A stretch of DNA of 26,207 nucleotides from JAIPEI01 sp041685835 (GCA_041685835.1 JAWLEX010000037.1:1-26207); one strand, 5' to 3'. Positions 8,488 to 19,013 are shown, counted from the first letter of the stretch. Program-made: numbers and translations. The notes: generated from the letters alone by a model not told the origin.

Positions 8488-8778
8488 TTACTCATGTAGG
8501 ATTCCGCTCTGCTCTCTACTGGGCCCCTCGCATTCGGTGGGGAGTGTGGCGGCGAAGAGCTTTCCCACCCTGTCTTCGCCGGAGGGAGCGGAGGAGGAGG
8601 AAACACCGGTCACCTCGAGGTTCGCATTCCGTTCCCTCTGGTCTCCGAAACAGAGCACGCGCACCCGGTGGGCACGCTCGTCCAGGCGGGCGAGGGCTTC
8701 CGCCAGATGGCGAACGTGGACCCCGGCGGCGCCGTAAACGCGTGGAGGATACTCCTTGGTGAGCAGGGTGATGTTCAA
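8488..8778 (-). pseudogene. 3'-truncated GlgM/GlgA-type glycosyltransferase remnant
   Basis: The first about 60 residues read as the N-terminus of an actinobacterial-type glycogen synthase or maltose-1-phosphate synthase (GT4): LLTKEYPPRVYGAAGVHV with the glycine-rich nucleotide-sugar loop, then VRVLCFGDQ. A TTG start at 8778 with GGGGAGG 6 bases upstream is still recognisable. The frame stops after 96 residues, where the family runs to about 400; the last 35 residues (SSSSAPSGEDR onward) do not look like the family, and nothing more of the gene follows. It is divergent from glgE. GlgM makes maltose-1-phosphate from ADP-glucose and glucose-1-phosphate for GlgE, so the intact ancestor made sense here. 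It is most likely a deletion remnant whose break lies at or near 8487, though an assembly join is possible. Confidence 0.75.
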
Positions 8779-8810
8779 GACAGGCCTCCCCTCACCCTTT
8801 GTCCTTGACC

Positions 8811-8840
8811 TTGAAGACCGGGGGAGGGCCATTGTATAGT
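8811..8840 (+). promoter_or_regulatory. Candidate sigma-70-like promoter for glgE
   Basis: TTGAAG (8811-8816) and TATAGT (8835-8840) are separated by 18 bases, in the divergent region between the glycosyltransferase remnant and glgE. It would give a leader of about 110 bases before the glgE ATG. Chosen by eye; no experimental or comparative support. Confidence 0.35.
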
Positions 8841-8957
8841 GTGAAGGACCGCCGTTTGTCCAGGGAAGGTGCGTGGTTGCGCGGGCAAGGACCGCGCAGG
8901 CATGCAGGGACTGAACATGCTGCGCGAACGGCGGAGGGAAAGAAAAGGGAGTGCAAC

Positions 8958-10949
8958 ATGGAGGCGGATTACGGCCGGCAGCGTGTGGTCATCACAAACG
9001 TCCAACCTCAGGTGCAGGCGGGCCGGTTTCCGGCCAAGGCCAGCCTGGGCGAGGCCGTGACCGTGGAGGCGGACATCTTTGCCGACGGCCACGACGTCCT
9101 GTCGGCCAGGCTCCTGTATCGACGGCCGGGGGATGCCGACTGGACTGAGATCCCCATGACCCACCGGGTCAATGACCGCTGGCAGGCCTCCTTCCACCCG
9201 GATGGGCTGGGTGTGTACGAGGTCTCCCTCACGGCCTGGATCGATCGGTTCGCCACCTGGCGGCGCAACCTGGCCAGGAAGCATGCCGCGGGAGTCCTGG
9301 AGGCGGCCGACCTTCGAGAGGGTGCCCTGCTGCTCAGGAAAACCGCGGCGTCCGCCCGAGGGGAGGACGCCCGCACATTCACTGCCGTAGCCGACGTCCT
9401 GGACTCCGAAGCGCCGACGCCGGGAGCGGTGAAGGCGGGGCTCGATCAGGGCCTGGCCCTGCTGGTCGAGCACTACGCCGAGCGGCCTTTTGCCGCCACC
9501 TGCCACCGCAACCCCTTCATCCGGGTGGAGCGTGAAAAGGCCCGCTTCAGCGCCTGGTACGAGATGTTCCCCAGATCCGCCTCCAAAGAGCCCGGCCGCC
9601 ACGGAACCTTCCTGGACGTGATCGAAAGGCTGCCCTACGTGGCCGGCATGGGGTTCGACGTGCTCTATCTGCCTCCCATCCATCCCATCGGTCGCACACA
9701 TCGCAAGGGAGCGAACAACACGCAGCAGGCGGGGCCCGAAGACCCCGGAAGCCCGTGGGCGATCGGCTCAGAGGAGGGAGGGCACATGTCCGTGCACCCG
9801 GCCCTGGGCACCATGGAGGATTTCCGCCTTCTGGTGGATGAAGCCCGCGAGGTGGGCCTGGAGATCGCCCTGGACATCGCCTTCCAGTGCTCCCCGGATC
9901 ACCCCTGGGTCCGGGAGCACCCCGGCTGGTTCCGCCGCCGGCCGGACGGCTCTATCCAGTACGCGGAAAACCCGCCCAAGAAGTACGAAGACATCTATCC
10001 CCTGGATTTCGAGACGGACGACTGGAAAAACCTGTGGGAAGCACTCGAGCAGGTCTTACTGTTCTGGGCGGAGGCCGGCGTCCGCATCTTTCGCGTGGAC
10101 AACCCCCACACCAAAACGTTCGGGTTCTGGAAATGGGTCATCCAGGAGGTCCAGAGGGTTTATCCGGACGCGATATTCCTGGCCGAGGCCTTCACCCGGC
10201 CCAAGGTCATGTACCACCTGGCCAAGAGCGGTTTCAGCCAGTCCTACACCTACTTCGCCTGGCGCAACACCGCCGGCGAGCTGACCGACTACTTCGCGGA
10301 GCTGTCCCGCCCGCCGGTACGGGACTTCTTCCGGCCCAATCTCTGGCCGAACACACCCGACATCCTGCCCGAGCACCTACAGGTCGGCGGCAGGCCCGAA
10401 TTTAGAAACCGCCTCCTCCTGGCCGCCACTCTGGGGGCCAACTACGGAATCTACGGCCCGGCCTTCGAGCTGTGCGTCGACCTGCCCCGTGAGCAGGGAG
10501 GCGAAGAGTACCTGGACTCGGAGAAGTACCAGATCCGCCACTGGGACCTGGAGCACCCGGACAACCTGCGGGACTTCATAGCACGGGTCAACAAGGCCCG
10601 CCGCGAGAACCCGGCCCTGCAGCACGACCGCAACCTGCGCTTCCACCGCACGGACAACGAGATGCTCCTCTGCTACAGCAAGACGGACGAATCGTCTGAA
10701 AACACCGTGCTGGTGGTGGTGAACCTGGACCCGCACTACACCCAGTCCGGATGGATCGACCTGCCCCTCGAGGCCCTCGAGATCGACACACTGCGTTCCT
10801 TCCAAATGCACGATCTAATCAGCGACGCCCGCTTCATCTGGTCGGGCCCCAGGAACTACATAGAACTGGACCCCCGAAGCACGCCCGGACACATCTTCCG
10901 TATCCGGAAAAAGCTCCGCACGGAAAAGGATTTCGATTACTTCATGTGA
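8958..10949 (+). CDS. glgE: Alpha-1,4-glucan:maltose-1-phosphate maltosyltransferase
   Basis: Transfers maltosyl units from alpha-maltose-1-phosphate to the non-reducing ends of alpha-1,4-glucan; GH13 subfamily 3, cytosolic. At 663 residues it is slightly shorter than mycobacterial and Streptomyces GlgE. Order: N-terminal beta domain (about 1-110; RVVITNVQPQVQAGRFPAKA), a helical insert typical of GlgE, a catalytic barrel from about 200 with YLPPIHPIGRTHRKGANN, the nucleophile Asp381 in FRVDNPHTK and the acid/base Glu410 in LAEAFTRP, then a C-terminal beta domain. The 29-residue spacing of the two catalytic residues is the same as in Streptomyces GlgE. The ATG at 8958 has AAGGGAG 6 bases upstream; the frame extends further 5' but without family similarity. 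treS follows after 15 bases. Its maltose-1-phosphate presumably comes from the fused maltokinase next door. Confidence 0.95.
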   Translation: MEADYGRQRVVITNVQPQVQAGRFPAKASLGEAVTVEADIFADGHDVLSARLLYRRPGDADWTEIPMTHRVNDRWQASFHPDGLGVYEVSLTAWIDRFATWRRNLARKHAAGVLEAADLREGALLLRKTAASARGEDARTFTAVADVLDSEAPTPGAVKAGLDQGLALLVEHYAERPFAATCHRNPFIRVEREKARFSAWYEMFPRSASKEPGRHGTFLDVIERLPYVAGMGFDVLYLPPIHPIGRTHRKGANNTQQAGPEDPGSPWAIGSEEGGHMSVHPALGTMEDFRLLVDEAREVGLEIALDIAFQCSPDHPWVREHPGWFRRRPDGSIQYAENPPKKYEDIYPLDFETDDWKNLWEALEQVLLFWAEAGVRIFRVDNPHTKTFGFWKWVIQEVQRVYPDAIFLAEAFTRPKVMYHLAKSGFSQSYTYFAWRNTAGELTDYFAELSRPPVRDFFRPNLWPNTPDILPEHLQVGGRPEFRNRLLLAATLGANYGIYGPAFELCVDLPREQGGEEYLDSEKYQIRHWDLEHPDNLRDFIARVNKARRENPALQHDRNLRFHRTDNEMLLCYSKTDESSENTVLVVVNLDPHYTQSGWIDLPLEALEIDTLRSFQMHDLISDARFIWSGPRNYIELDPRSTPGHIFRIRKKLRTEKDFDYFM

Positions 10950-10964
10950 TTGGAGAAGCATTGC

Positions 10965-13900
10965 ATGGCTGATTCCAAGAACCAGGCGCATGAGCAGTCC
11001 ATCCACCCGCCCTGGTACAAGGAGGCCGTCATTTACGAGCTCCACGTCAAGGCCTTCTGCGACGGCGACGGCGACGGCGTGGGCGACTTCAAGGGCCTCT
11101 GCGCGAAGCTGGACTATTTGAAGGAGCTCGGCATCACCGCGGTCTGGCTCCTGCCGTTTACAGCCTCGCCCATGCGGGACGACGGCTACGACACGTCGGA
11201 CTACCGCAAGATCCATAGCACCTACGGAACCATGCGGGATTTCAAGCAGGTGGTTCGAGAGGCCCACAAGCGGGACCTCAAGGTCATCACCGAGCTGGTT
11301 CTCAACCACACGTCCGACCAGCACCCGTGGTTCCAGCGTGCCAGAAGGGCGGCCCCCGGGACAGGTCACCGAGATTTCTATGTATGGAGCGATCATCCGC
11401 ACAATTACTCCGAGACGCGCATCATCTTCCAAGACTTCGAAACCTCGAACTGGACCTGGGATCCGGTGGCCGGAGCCTACTACTGGCACCGGTTTTACTC
11501 CCATCAGCCGGACCTGAACTACGACAACCCCGCTGTCCGGAAGGAGATGTTCAAGGTCATCGACTTCTGGCTGAAAGCGGGGGTGGACGGTTTACGCCTG
11601 GACGCTGTTCCCTACCTGTACGAGCGGGAGGGCACCAACTGCGAGAACCTTCCCGAAACCCACTCGTTCCTGAAACGACTCCGCCGTTACGTGGACGAGC
11701 GGTTCGAGGACCGCATGCTCCTGGCCGAGGCCAACCAGTGGCCCGAGGACGCGGCGGCCTACTTCGGCGAAGGGGACGAGTGCCACATGGCCTTTCATTT
11801 CCCGGTCATGCCCCGCCTCTTCATGGCCCTGCGCATGGAGGACCGGTTCCCGGTCATCGACATCATGGAGCAGACGCCGGAGATCCCGGACTCCTGCCAG
11901 TGGGCCATGTTTCTTCGCAATCACGACGAGCTGACCCTGGAGATGGTGACCGACGAGGAGCGGGACTTCATGTACCGCGCCTATGCCCACGACCCGCAGA
12001 TGCGCATCAACCTGGGCATACGGCGGCGGCTGGCCCCGCTCATGGAAAACCGGCGCAAACGCATCGAGCTGATGCTGGGTCTTTTGTTCTCGCTCCCCGG
12101 GACACCGGTCCTGTACTACGGTGACGAGATCGGCATGGGAGACAACGTCTACCTGGGAGACCGCGACGGTGTCCGAACGCCCATGCAGTGGAACGTGGAC
12201 CGGAACGCGGGTTTCTCTTCGGCCACCCCCCAGAGCCTGTATTTGCCCGTGATCATCGACCCGGAATACCACTACCACGCCGTCAACGTGGAAGCCCAGC
12301 AGAGGAACGCCAGCTCTCTCATGTGGTGGACCCGGAGGCTCATCGCCCTCAGGCGTAGTCATCGCGCGCTCGGCCTCGGGAAGCTCACCTTTCTCGACTG
12401 CTCGAACAACAAGATCCTGGCCTTTTTCCGCGAGCATGAGGAGGAGCGGGTCCTTGTGGTGATCAACCTCTCCCGTTTCACGCAGTTCGCGGACCTGGAC
12501 CTGTCGATGTTCCAGGGCATGACGCCCATAGAGATGTTCGGGAGGACCGATTTTCCGGTAATCGGCGAGCAGCCCTACTTTTTCACCATCAGTCCCCATT
12601 CCTTTTACTGGTTCGAGCTGAGGACCGGCGACAGGCCCCTGCGGCGGGCGGAATCGGAACCGGATGAAGCCGGCCTCCCGGTGATCTACGTGGAGCGGAC
12701 CTGGAGGGAAGCGTTCCGCCCGGACGCCCTCCCCCGCCTGGTCCCATTACTGGCCCGATGGCTTCCGTATCAGCGCTGGTTCGGAGATAAGGCACGCCGA
12801 ATCAAAAACATCCGGATTATGGAGAGCATTCCTCTCCCTGCCAAGCGGCCCACGACCCATATCCTGCCGGTGGAGGTGTCGTTCACCGACGGAGATCCCC
12901 GGATCTACGTCTCCGCTTTCACCCTGCTGGACAAGGCGAATGCGGGGGAGCATCTCGAGCAGAGCCGCGTGCAGGTCCTGGCACGGGTGCGCAGCGGCAG
13001 GGATCGAACCGTGGGCTATCTCGCGGACGCCATGCTCACACCGGACTTTCCCCGCTGGCTCCTGGGGGCCTGCGCCAGGCGGCAGGCGTTCGAGACCGCC
13101 GGCGGCAGAGTGCTGTTTCAACCCGAGCCCGGGTTTAGTCGAATCCGGGAGTCGGCGGGCGGCGACCTGGAGCCTAAGCCCATCAAGGGCGAGCAGAGCA
13201 ACTCCTCGGTCCTTTTCGGCGAGCGGTTAGTGCTCAAGCTGTTCCGGCGCCTGGAACCGGGGATCAATCCGGACCAGGAAATCGGGCACGTGCTCACACG
13301 CGAGGGATTCGAGCACACGCCGCCGTTGGCCGCGGCCTTCGAGTACCACCCTCGCCACCGTGAGCCCATGAGCCTGGGGCTGGTCCATGGCTTCGTGTCC
13401 AACCAGGGGGACGCCTGGGATTACACCCAGGGGGCCCTGGCCGACTACTTCGAGCGGGCCCTGGCCCACCCGGAGGATATCCCCTTCGAGGCCGCACCCA
13501 ACGAGCGCCTCCTGGAAACCGCCGCCCGGTCGCCTGAGGAAGAGGAGGCGTTCATCATCGGCCCGTTTCTGGAGTCCGCCAGGCTCCTGGGCAACTGTAC
13601 GGCCCGGATGCACATCGCTCTGGCCGGGGTCAGGGACCGTGCGGACTTTGCCCCGGAGATCTTCACCAGCCTGTACAAGCGGTCGCTGTACCAGTCCATG
13701 CGGAACCTTACCGGCCGGGTCTTTCGCACCCTGGCCCGCAAGACCGCCGGGCTCCCGGAGGAGGAGCAGGCCCTGGCGGATCCCCTGATTCGCCGAAAGA
13801 ACGACCTTCTGGAACGCTTCCGCGATGTGTTGAGCCTGGAGGATCCAGGCCTCAAGTTACGCATTCACGGCGACTACCATCTGGGGCAGGTCCTTTACAC

Positions 13901-14336
13901 CGGCGGGGACTTCATCATCATCGATTTCGAGGGTGAGCCGGCGCGTCCGCTTTCGGAGCGGAGGAAGAAGTACTCTCCGCTGCGGGACGTGGCCGGGATG
14001 CACCGGTCTTTCCATTACGCGGCCTACGCCGGCCTGCATCGTCAGCAGGCCGTGGGCATGACCCAGGGGTTGGAAAAGGGGAAGGGGGCCGTCCTGGCGG
14101 AGTTCTGGTGCCGCTGGGTGTCGGCCGCCTTTCTGAAAGAGTACCTGGCAGTGGCTGCGGACGGGGGGTTTCTGCCGGCTTCCGCGGACCTGGGTATGCT
14201 CCTGGAGATCTTCCTCCTGGAAAAGGCGGTGTATGAGCTGGGCTACGAGCTGAACAACCGCCCGAACTGGGTGGCCATCCCCCTGAGGGGCCTCACCCGG
14301 CTCCTCGAGGACAGGGAGAGAACCGACCCCGAATAG
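10965..14336 (+). CDS. treS: Trehalose synthase-maltokinase fusion (TreS-Pep2/Mak)
   Basis: Bifunctional: the N-terminal half interconverts trehalose and maltose, the C-terminal half phosphorylates maltose with ATP to maltose-1-phosphate for GlgE. Residues 1 to about 560 are a GH13 trehalose synthase: WYKEAVIYELHVKAF, ELVLNHTSDQHPWF, nucleophile Asp213 (GLRLDAVPY), acid/base Glu255 (LAEANQWP), Asp321 (NHDELTLEM), then GTPVLYYGDEIGMGDN. After a linker near 560-590 the maltokinase begins (LPYQRWFGDKAR), with the catalytic loop RIHGDYHLGQ (Asp970), metal-binding IDFEGEP (Asp987) and ELNNRPNWVAIPL at the end. The 1123-residue length fits a full fusion, as seen in many bacteria; mycobacteria keep two genes. 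The ATG at 10965 has GGAG 9 bases upstream and lies 15 bases after glgE, so the genes are surely cotranscribed. All catalytic residues are present. Confidence 0.95.
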   Translation: MADSKNQAHEQSIHPPWYKEAVIYELHVKAFCDGDGDGVGDFKGLCAKLDYLKELGITAVWLLPFTASPMRDDGYDTSDYRKIHSTYGTMRDFKQVVREAHKRDLKVITELVLNHTSDQHPWFQRARRAAPGTGHRDFYVWSDHPHNYSETRIIFQDFETSNWTWDPVAGAYYWHRFYSHQPDLNYDNPAVRKEMFKVIDFWLKAGVDGLRLDAVPYLYEREGTNCENLPETHSFLKRLRRYVDERFEDRMLLAEANQWPEDAAAYFGEGDECHMAFHFPVMPRLFMALRMEDRFPVIDIMEQTPEIPDSCQWAMFLRNHDELTLEMVTDEERDFMYRAYAHDPQMRINLGIRRRLAPLMENRRKRIELMLGLLFSLPGTPVLYYGDEIGMGDNVYLGDRDGVRTPMQWNVDRNAGFSSATPQSLYLPVIIDPEYHYHAVNVEAQQRNASSLMWWTRRLIALRRSHRALGLGKLTFLDCSNNKILAFFREHEEERVLVVINLSRFTQFADLDLSMFQGMTPIEMFGRTDFPVIGEQPYFFTISPHSFYWFELRTGDRPLRRAESEPDEAGLPVIYVERTWREAFRPDALPRLVPLLARWLPYQRWFGDKARRIKNIRIMESIPLPAKRPTTHILPVEVSFTDGDPRIYVSAFTLLDKANAGEHLEQSRVQVLARVRSGRDRTVGYLADAMLTPDFPRWLLGACARRQAFETAGGRVLFQPEPGFSRIRESAGGDLEPKPIKGEQSNSSVLFGERLVLKLFRRLEPGINPDQEIGHVLTREGFEHTPPLAAAFEYHPRHREPMSLGLVHGFVSNQGDAWDYTQGALADYFERALAHPEDIPFEAAPNERLLETAARSPEEEEAFIIGPFLESARLLGNCTARMHIALAGVRDRADFAPEIFTSLYKRSLYQSMRNLTGRVFRTLARKTAGLPEEEQALADPLIRRKNDLLERFRDVLSLEDPGLKLRIHGDYHLGQVLYTGGDFIIIDFEGEPARPLSERRKKYSPLRDVAGMHRSFHYAAYAGLHRQQAVGMTQGLEKGKGAVLAEFWCRWVSAAFLKEYLAVAADGGFLPASADLGMLLEIFLLEKAVYELGYELNNRPNWVAIPLRGLTRLLEDRERTDPE

Positions 14337-14372
14337 AAAAACGCCAAGACACGAGAGGAGCAAACCGGAGCC

Positions 14373-16292
<1,920 letters not shown>

Positions 16293-16355
16293 TAAGATCG
16301 AAATACAGACCTTGGAAGGCATGGGGTTCCCGCTTGAGGCCTGTATCCGCAAACG

Positions 16356-16944
16356 CTACCATCCGTACTCCCCTGTCAACGCCACGAAGCGGCATCCTCC
16401 GAGATTCTCCTTCGTGAGCCGTTCCCCCTGCCTGGTGAGCTTGGTCAACATCTGGCTGTAGCGGTCCCCCAGAGGGATAAGGAGGCGACCGCCGTCGGCG
16501 AGCTGCTCCAGCAGGGGGTCCGGGACCCTGGGTGCGCCGGCCGTGACCATGATTGCGTTGTAAGGGGCGTTTTCGGGCCACCCCAAAGTGCCGTTGGACA
16601 CATGATAGAAAATGTTGTCGTATCCCAACTCATCCAGGATCTTCCTGGCACGATCCTGGAGTTCCTTTAACCGCTCTACCGTGTAGACCCGGGAGGACAG
16701 CTCCGCGAGAACGGCCGCCTGGTACCCGCTTCCGGTACCGATCTCCAGGGTCTTCTCGCCGCCTGTAAGCTCGAGGGCCTCAGTCATCCAGGCGACCATN
16801 NNNNNNNNNNNNNNNNNNNNNNNNNNNNNNNNNNNNNNNNNNNNNNNNNNNNNNNNNNNNNNNNNNNNNNNNNNNNNNNNNNNNNNNNNNNNNNNNNNNC
16901 TTGCACGCCTCTTGTCATGCATGATCTGCGCTTCCTTCGACCAT
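16356..16944 (-). CDS. pcm: Protein-L-isoaspartate O-methyltransferase, interrupted by assembly gap
   Basis: Repairs isoaspartyl residues in damaged proteins by methylating them with S-adenosylmethionine. The part left of the gap (16356-16798) encodes about 146 C-terminal residues. It starts in the MVAWMTEALEL helix and contains the SAM-binding motif EIGTGSGYQAAVL, the VYTVER acidic motif, YNAIMVTAGAP, and LADGGRLLIPLG, ending in GEYGW; all are Pcm hallmarks. About 70 N-terminal residues fall largely in the 100-N gap. To its right an ATG at 16944 begins MVEGS, like a Pcm start, but that frame soon meets a TGA. A one-base shift would restore an AQI..-like continuation, so an error at the gap edge or a real frameshift is possible. 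It lies 17 bases downstream of otsA and is probably cotranscribed with it. Whether the gene is intact cannot be judged. Confidence 0.85.
16800..16899. other. Assembly gap (100 N)
   Basis: A run of exactly 100 N, the usual placeholder for a gap of unknown size. It interrupts pcm. The true length is not known; a normal Pcm N-terminus would need somewhat more than 100 bases here. Confidence 0.99.
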
Positions 16945-16961
16945 CTTTGAAACCGAGCGCC

Positions 16962-18704
16962 TCACACCTGTTTTTTCGCGTTCAGGATCGCTTCGATGTT
17001 ACGCTCAGCCCAATCGTCCACACGACGTTCGGTCTCAACATACTCGATCAACCGATCGGACAGGCGGCATCCCCTTTCCAGGGCGTCCGCAATCTTCCGG
17101 CCAGCCTCCTTAGGCTTCATGGGGTCCACGAACACGACGCCGTCATCCTCTCCGAATTTCTTAATGCGAAGCACCCTGGCCGCACCGCTGGTGCTCAGCA
17201 CCAGAAGCCCCCGCATCTCTCTGCTCTTGTACTTCTGCGAAAGGATGTACTCGAAGGCCACGAGGTTCATACCGTCCTCCAGCGGCGTGACGAGCATCAC
17301 ATCCACCTCTTTCATGAACCGGTAGTTTTCCGGGGAGGGAATTCCCTTGTCCAGGTGCACGATGCTCTCCTCTTCGGGCAGCCGCCCATTGATACGGTCG
17401 ATCTCTTCCTCCAGGTCCGCCTGGAGCTTCCGGTACTCGGGATTGGCCATCCGGCTCGGCGCTGTAACCTGAAAAAAACAGGTGGCGCGGTCGCTTTTCC
17501 GGAGGTTGTTCCGGGCATGGAAATAGACACTCAACCTCTCCATCAGCCCCTTGGTGTAGTCTCTACGCTCCAGCCCGCCGAACACCACCTTGTCCCGGCC
17601 ACGCTTCTCCTGTATCCATTTCCGCAGGCTTCTCCCCTCCACTTCGTGCTCCAGGGACTTTCCGGACCCGACCTCGGCGAGGATCTTGTCCACATCCAGG
17701 CCGATGGGGAACGCGCCTATCGTGGTGACGCCGCCCCGGCGATGGACCTCGTAGCACTTATCCGCGACCCGGATGTCCACGGGAAACCACTCCTCCAGGG
17801 CCTCGAGGTAGTTGTCGCAGTACTCCTTGGTGTGGAAGCCGATGAAGTCGTTGTGGAGCATTCCCCACGTCACCCTCTTCAAGACGCTTTCCATGCTTTC
17901 GTCGAACGGGTCATAGACCTGGGCCTTGATCCGTCCCCGCTTGTCCTCCCGAATCAGCCCCTGAATCTCGTGTATGTTGAAGAACGGGGTGTGCATGAAC
18001 TGTCCCACATGGATGTGCTTTCTGGCCTCCGGATCGACTCCCTCCTGGCGGAGGAGGGCCTTGAAGTCCTCGGAAACCCGCATCAGGTGATAGTCCTGGT
18101 TCCAAACTACGGTTTCCTCGTTCGTTCTCATGAGAGCTCCGCTCTTCCTGATTTCGTCCAGTACGGTGTTGGCGAAGGTCAGGCCGCTGCTCGTGTATTG
18201 AACGAAGTCGCTTTTCTGGAACTCCGGTCTGGGAAACGCACTGCTCTTCTTGTAGAACAGCGGAGGGCGTGTCAAATGGATCAGGGGCCAGAGAAAACCG
18301 TTGGCAAATCGGCTGTAGTAGCTGTGCATATGGGGGGTGTCGAAGAAGACGAAGCGCATGAAAAAATCGTACTCTCCGTACTGGAAGTGCATGCGGTTGT
18401 CCGGGTCTATCTCGATGTGCGGAAACCACTGAGGCGCCAGGCCCCTCTCTTTCATTCCCTGAAAGAGATGGCTGTAGTGTCCCCTGGCCACGTCCACATC
18501 CCGATCGCCCATGGACGAGCCGAGCCACGTGGTTCGCCACGCTCCGGGGCGAAGAAGGCCCGACATGGCCTGCACGAGCCCCCCTTCCCCGAACCGGGGC
18601 GGGGACGGCCACTTGTCGTTTTCCAGGCGATATTCCACCTGGTTCAGGAACTCGCTGGTGAAACTGAAAGGTCCTCGATTCGAAACTATTACCAGATCTC
18701 CCAT
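16962..18704 (-). CDS. otsA: GT20 trehalose-6-phosphate synthase, long form
   Basis: Joins a nucleotide-activated glucose to glucose-6-phosphate, giving trehalose-6-phosphate; GT-B fold, cytosolic. Motifs: VSNRGPF with Arg10, GEGGLVQAMSGLL, NQDYHLM, HTPFF, GFHTKEY, FPIGLDVDKI, ERRDYTKG with the donor-phosphate pair Arg380 and Lys385, and VTPLEDGMNLVAFEY. At 580 residues it is about 100 longer than E. coli OtsA. The extra length is mainly between the GGL loop and NQDYHL (about residues 60-210) and is rich in aromatic residues. The usual ERLDY is ERRDY here. Start supported by GAGGTGAG upstream of the ATG at 18704. It is divergent from the HAD-OtsB gene, which supports a role with that phosphatase. 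Other GT20 activities, such as glucosylglycerol-phosphate synthase, cannot be excluded. Confidence 0.85.
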   Translation of the reverse strand: MGDLVIVSNRGPFSFTSEFLNQVEYRLENDKWPSPPRFGEGGLVQAMSGLLRPGAWRTTWLGSSMGDRDVDVARGHYSHLFQGMKERGLAPQWFPHIEIDPDNRMHFQYGEYDFFMRFVFFDTPHMHSYYSRFANGFLWPLIHLTRPPLFYKKSSAFPRPEFQKSDFVQYTSSGLTFANTVLDEIRKSGALMRTNEETVVWNQDYHLMRVSEDFKALLRQEGVDPEARKHIHVGQFMHTPFFNIHEIQGLIREDKRGRIKAQVYDPFDESMESVLKRVTWGMLHNDFIGFHTKEYCDNYLEALEEWFPVDIRVADKCYEVHRRGGVTTIGAFPIGLDVDKILAEVGSGKSLEHEVEGRSLRKWIQEKRGRDKVVFGGLERRDYTKGLMERLSVYFHARNNLRKSDRATCFFQVTAPSRMANPEYRKLQADLEEEIDRINGRLPEEESIVHLDKGIPSPENYRFMKEVDVMLVTPLEDGMNLVAFEYILSQKYKSREMRGLLVLSTSGAARVLRIKKFGEDDGVVFVDPMKPKEAGRKIADALERGCRLSDRLIEYVETERRVDDWAERNIEAILNAKKQV

Positions 18705-18748
18705 AACAAACTCACCTCACATTACGTGAACGCGGCCGCTCCTGCGAA

Positions 18749-18774
18749 GCCATGGATCAGCGCCATGGATCAGC
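18749..18774. repeat. Perfect 13-base tandem duplication
   Basis: GCCATGGATCAGC occurs twice head to tail (18749-18761 and 18762-18774), in the leader side of otsA. Probably replication slippage; a doubled protein-binding site is possible but unsupported. Confidence 0.85.
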
Positions 18775-18968
18775 CTGGCGGCTGTTTCCAGAGAAAGCAT
18801 TTTCGGTTGCGCAGCACGAATCTTCCATACCCCATATCCTGACCCCGGGGCTCCGCTCCTGCAATGGGATCAATCATGTATTTGTGGTTCCTCGACACAG
18901 AAAAAGGAAGCAAGATCCTCCCTACTGTCCCCTGATCGTATGAATCCATGATTTACCCCATTGCCCGG

Positions 18969-18987
18969 TTCACAACCTTATTGTGAA
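18969..18987. promoter_or_regulatory. Operator-like dyad upstream of HAD-otsB
   Basis: TTCACAA (18969-18975) and TTGTGAA (18981-18987) are exact complements 5 bases apart, centred about 36 bases before the otsB ATG and just ahead of its GGAGGAG site. The size and symmetry fit a dimeric repressor or activator site. An RNA hairpin near the ribosome site is the alternative. No regulator can be named. Confidence 0.45.
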
Positions 18988-19013
18988 ATGACAGACATGG
19001 AGGAGTTGCCCTT

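Larger units (their letters stand above)
18705..19013. other. Divergent otsA/otsB intergenic region
   Basis: About 310 bases between two divergently transcribed genes, so it should hold both promoters. It contains a 13-base tandem duplication (18749-18774) and a 19-base dyad (18969-18987), listed separately. I see no gene, and no -35/-10 pair good enough to call on either strand. Confidence 0.5.

Noticed and set aside
8775..9701. A 308-codon minus-strand frame over the 5' part of glgE
   Set aside because: Antisense shadow of glgE, with low-complexity composition and no recognisable motif.
11592..12599. A 335-codon minus-strand frame inside treS
   Set aside because: Antisense shadow; the plus strand carries the full GH13 catalytic motifs.
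16917..18842. A 641-codon open frame on the plus strand opposite otsA
   Set aside because: It is the antisense shadow of otsA, whose minus-strand product has all GT20 motifs; the long frame results from high-GC codon bias.
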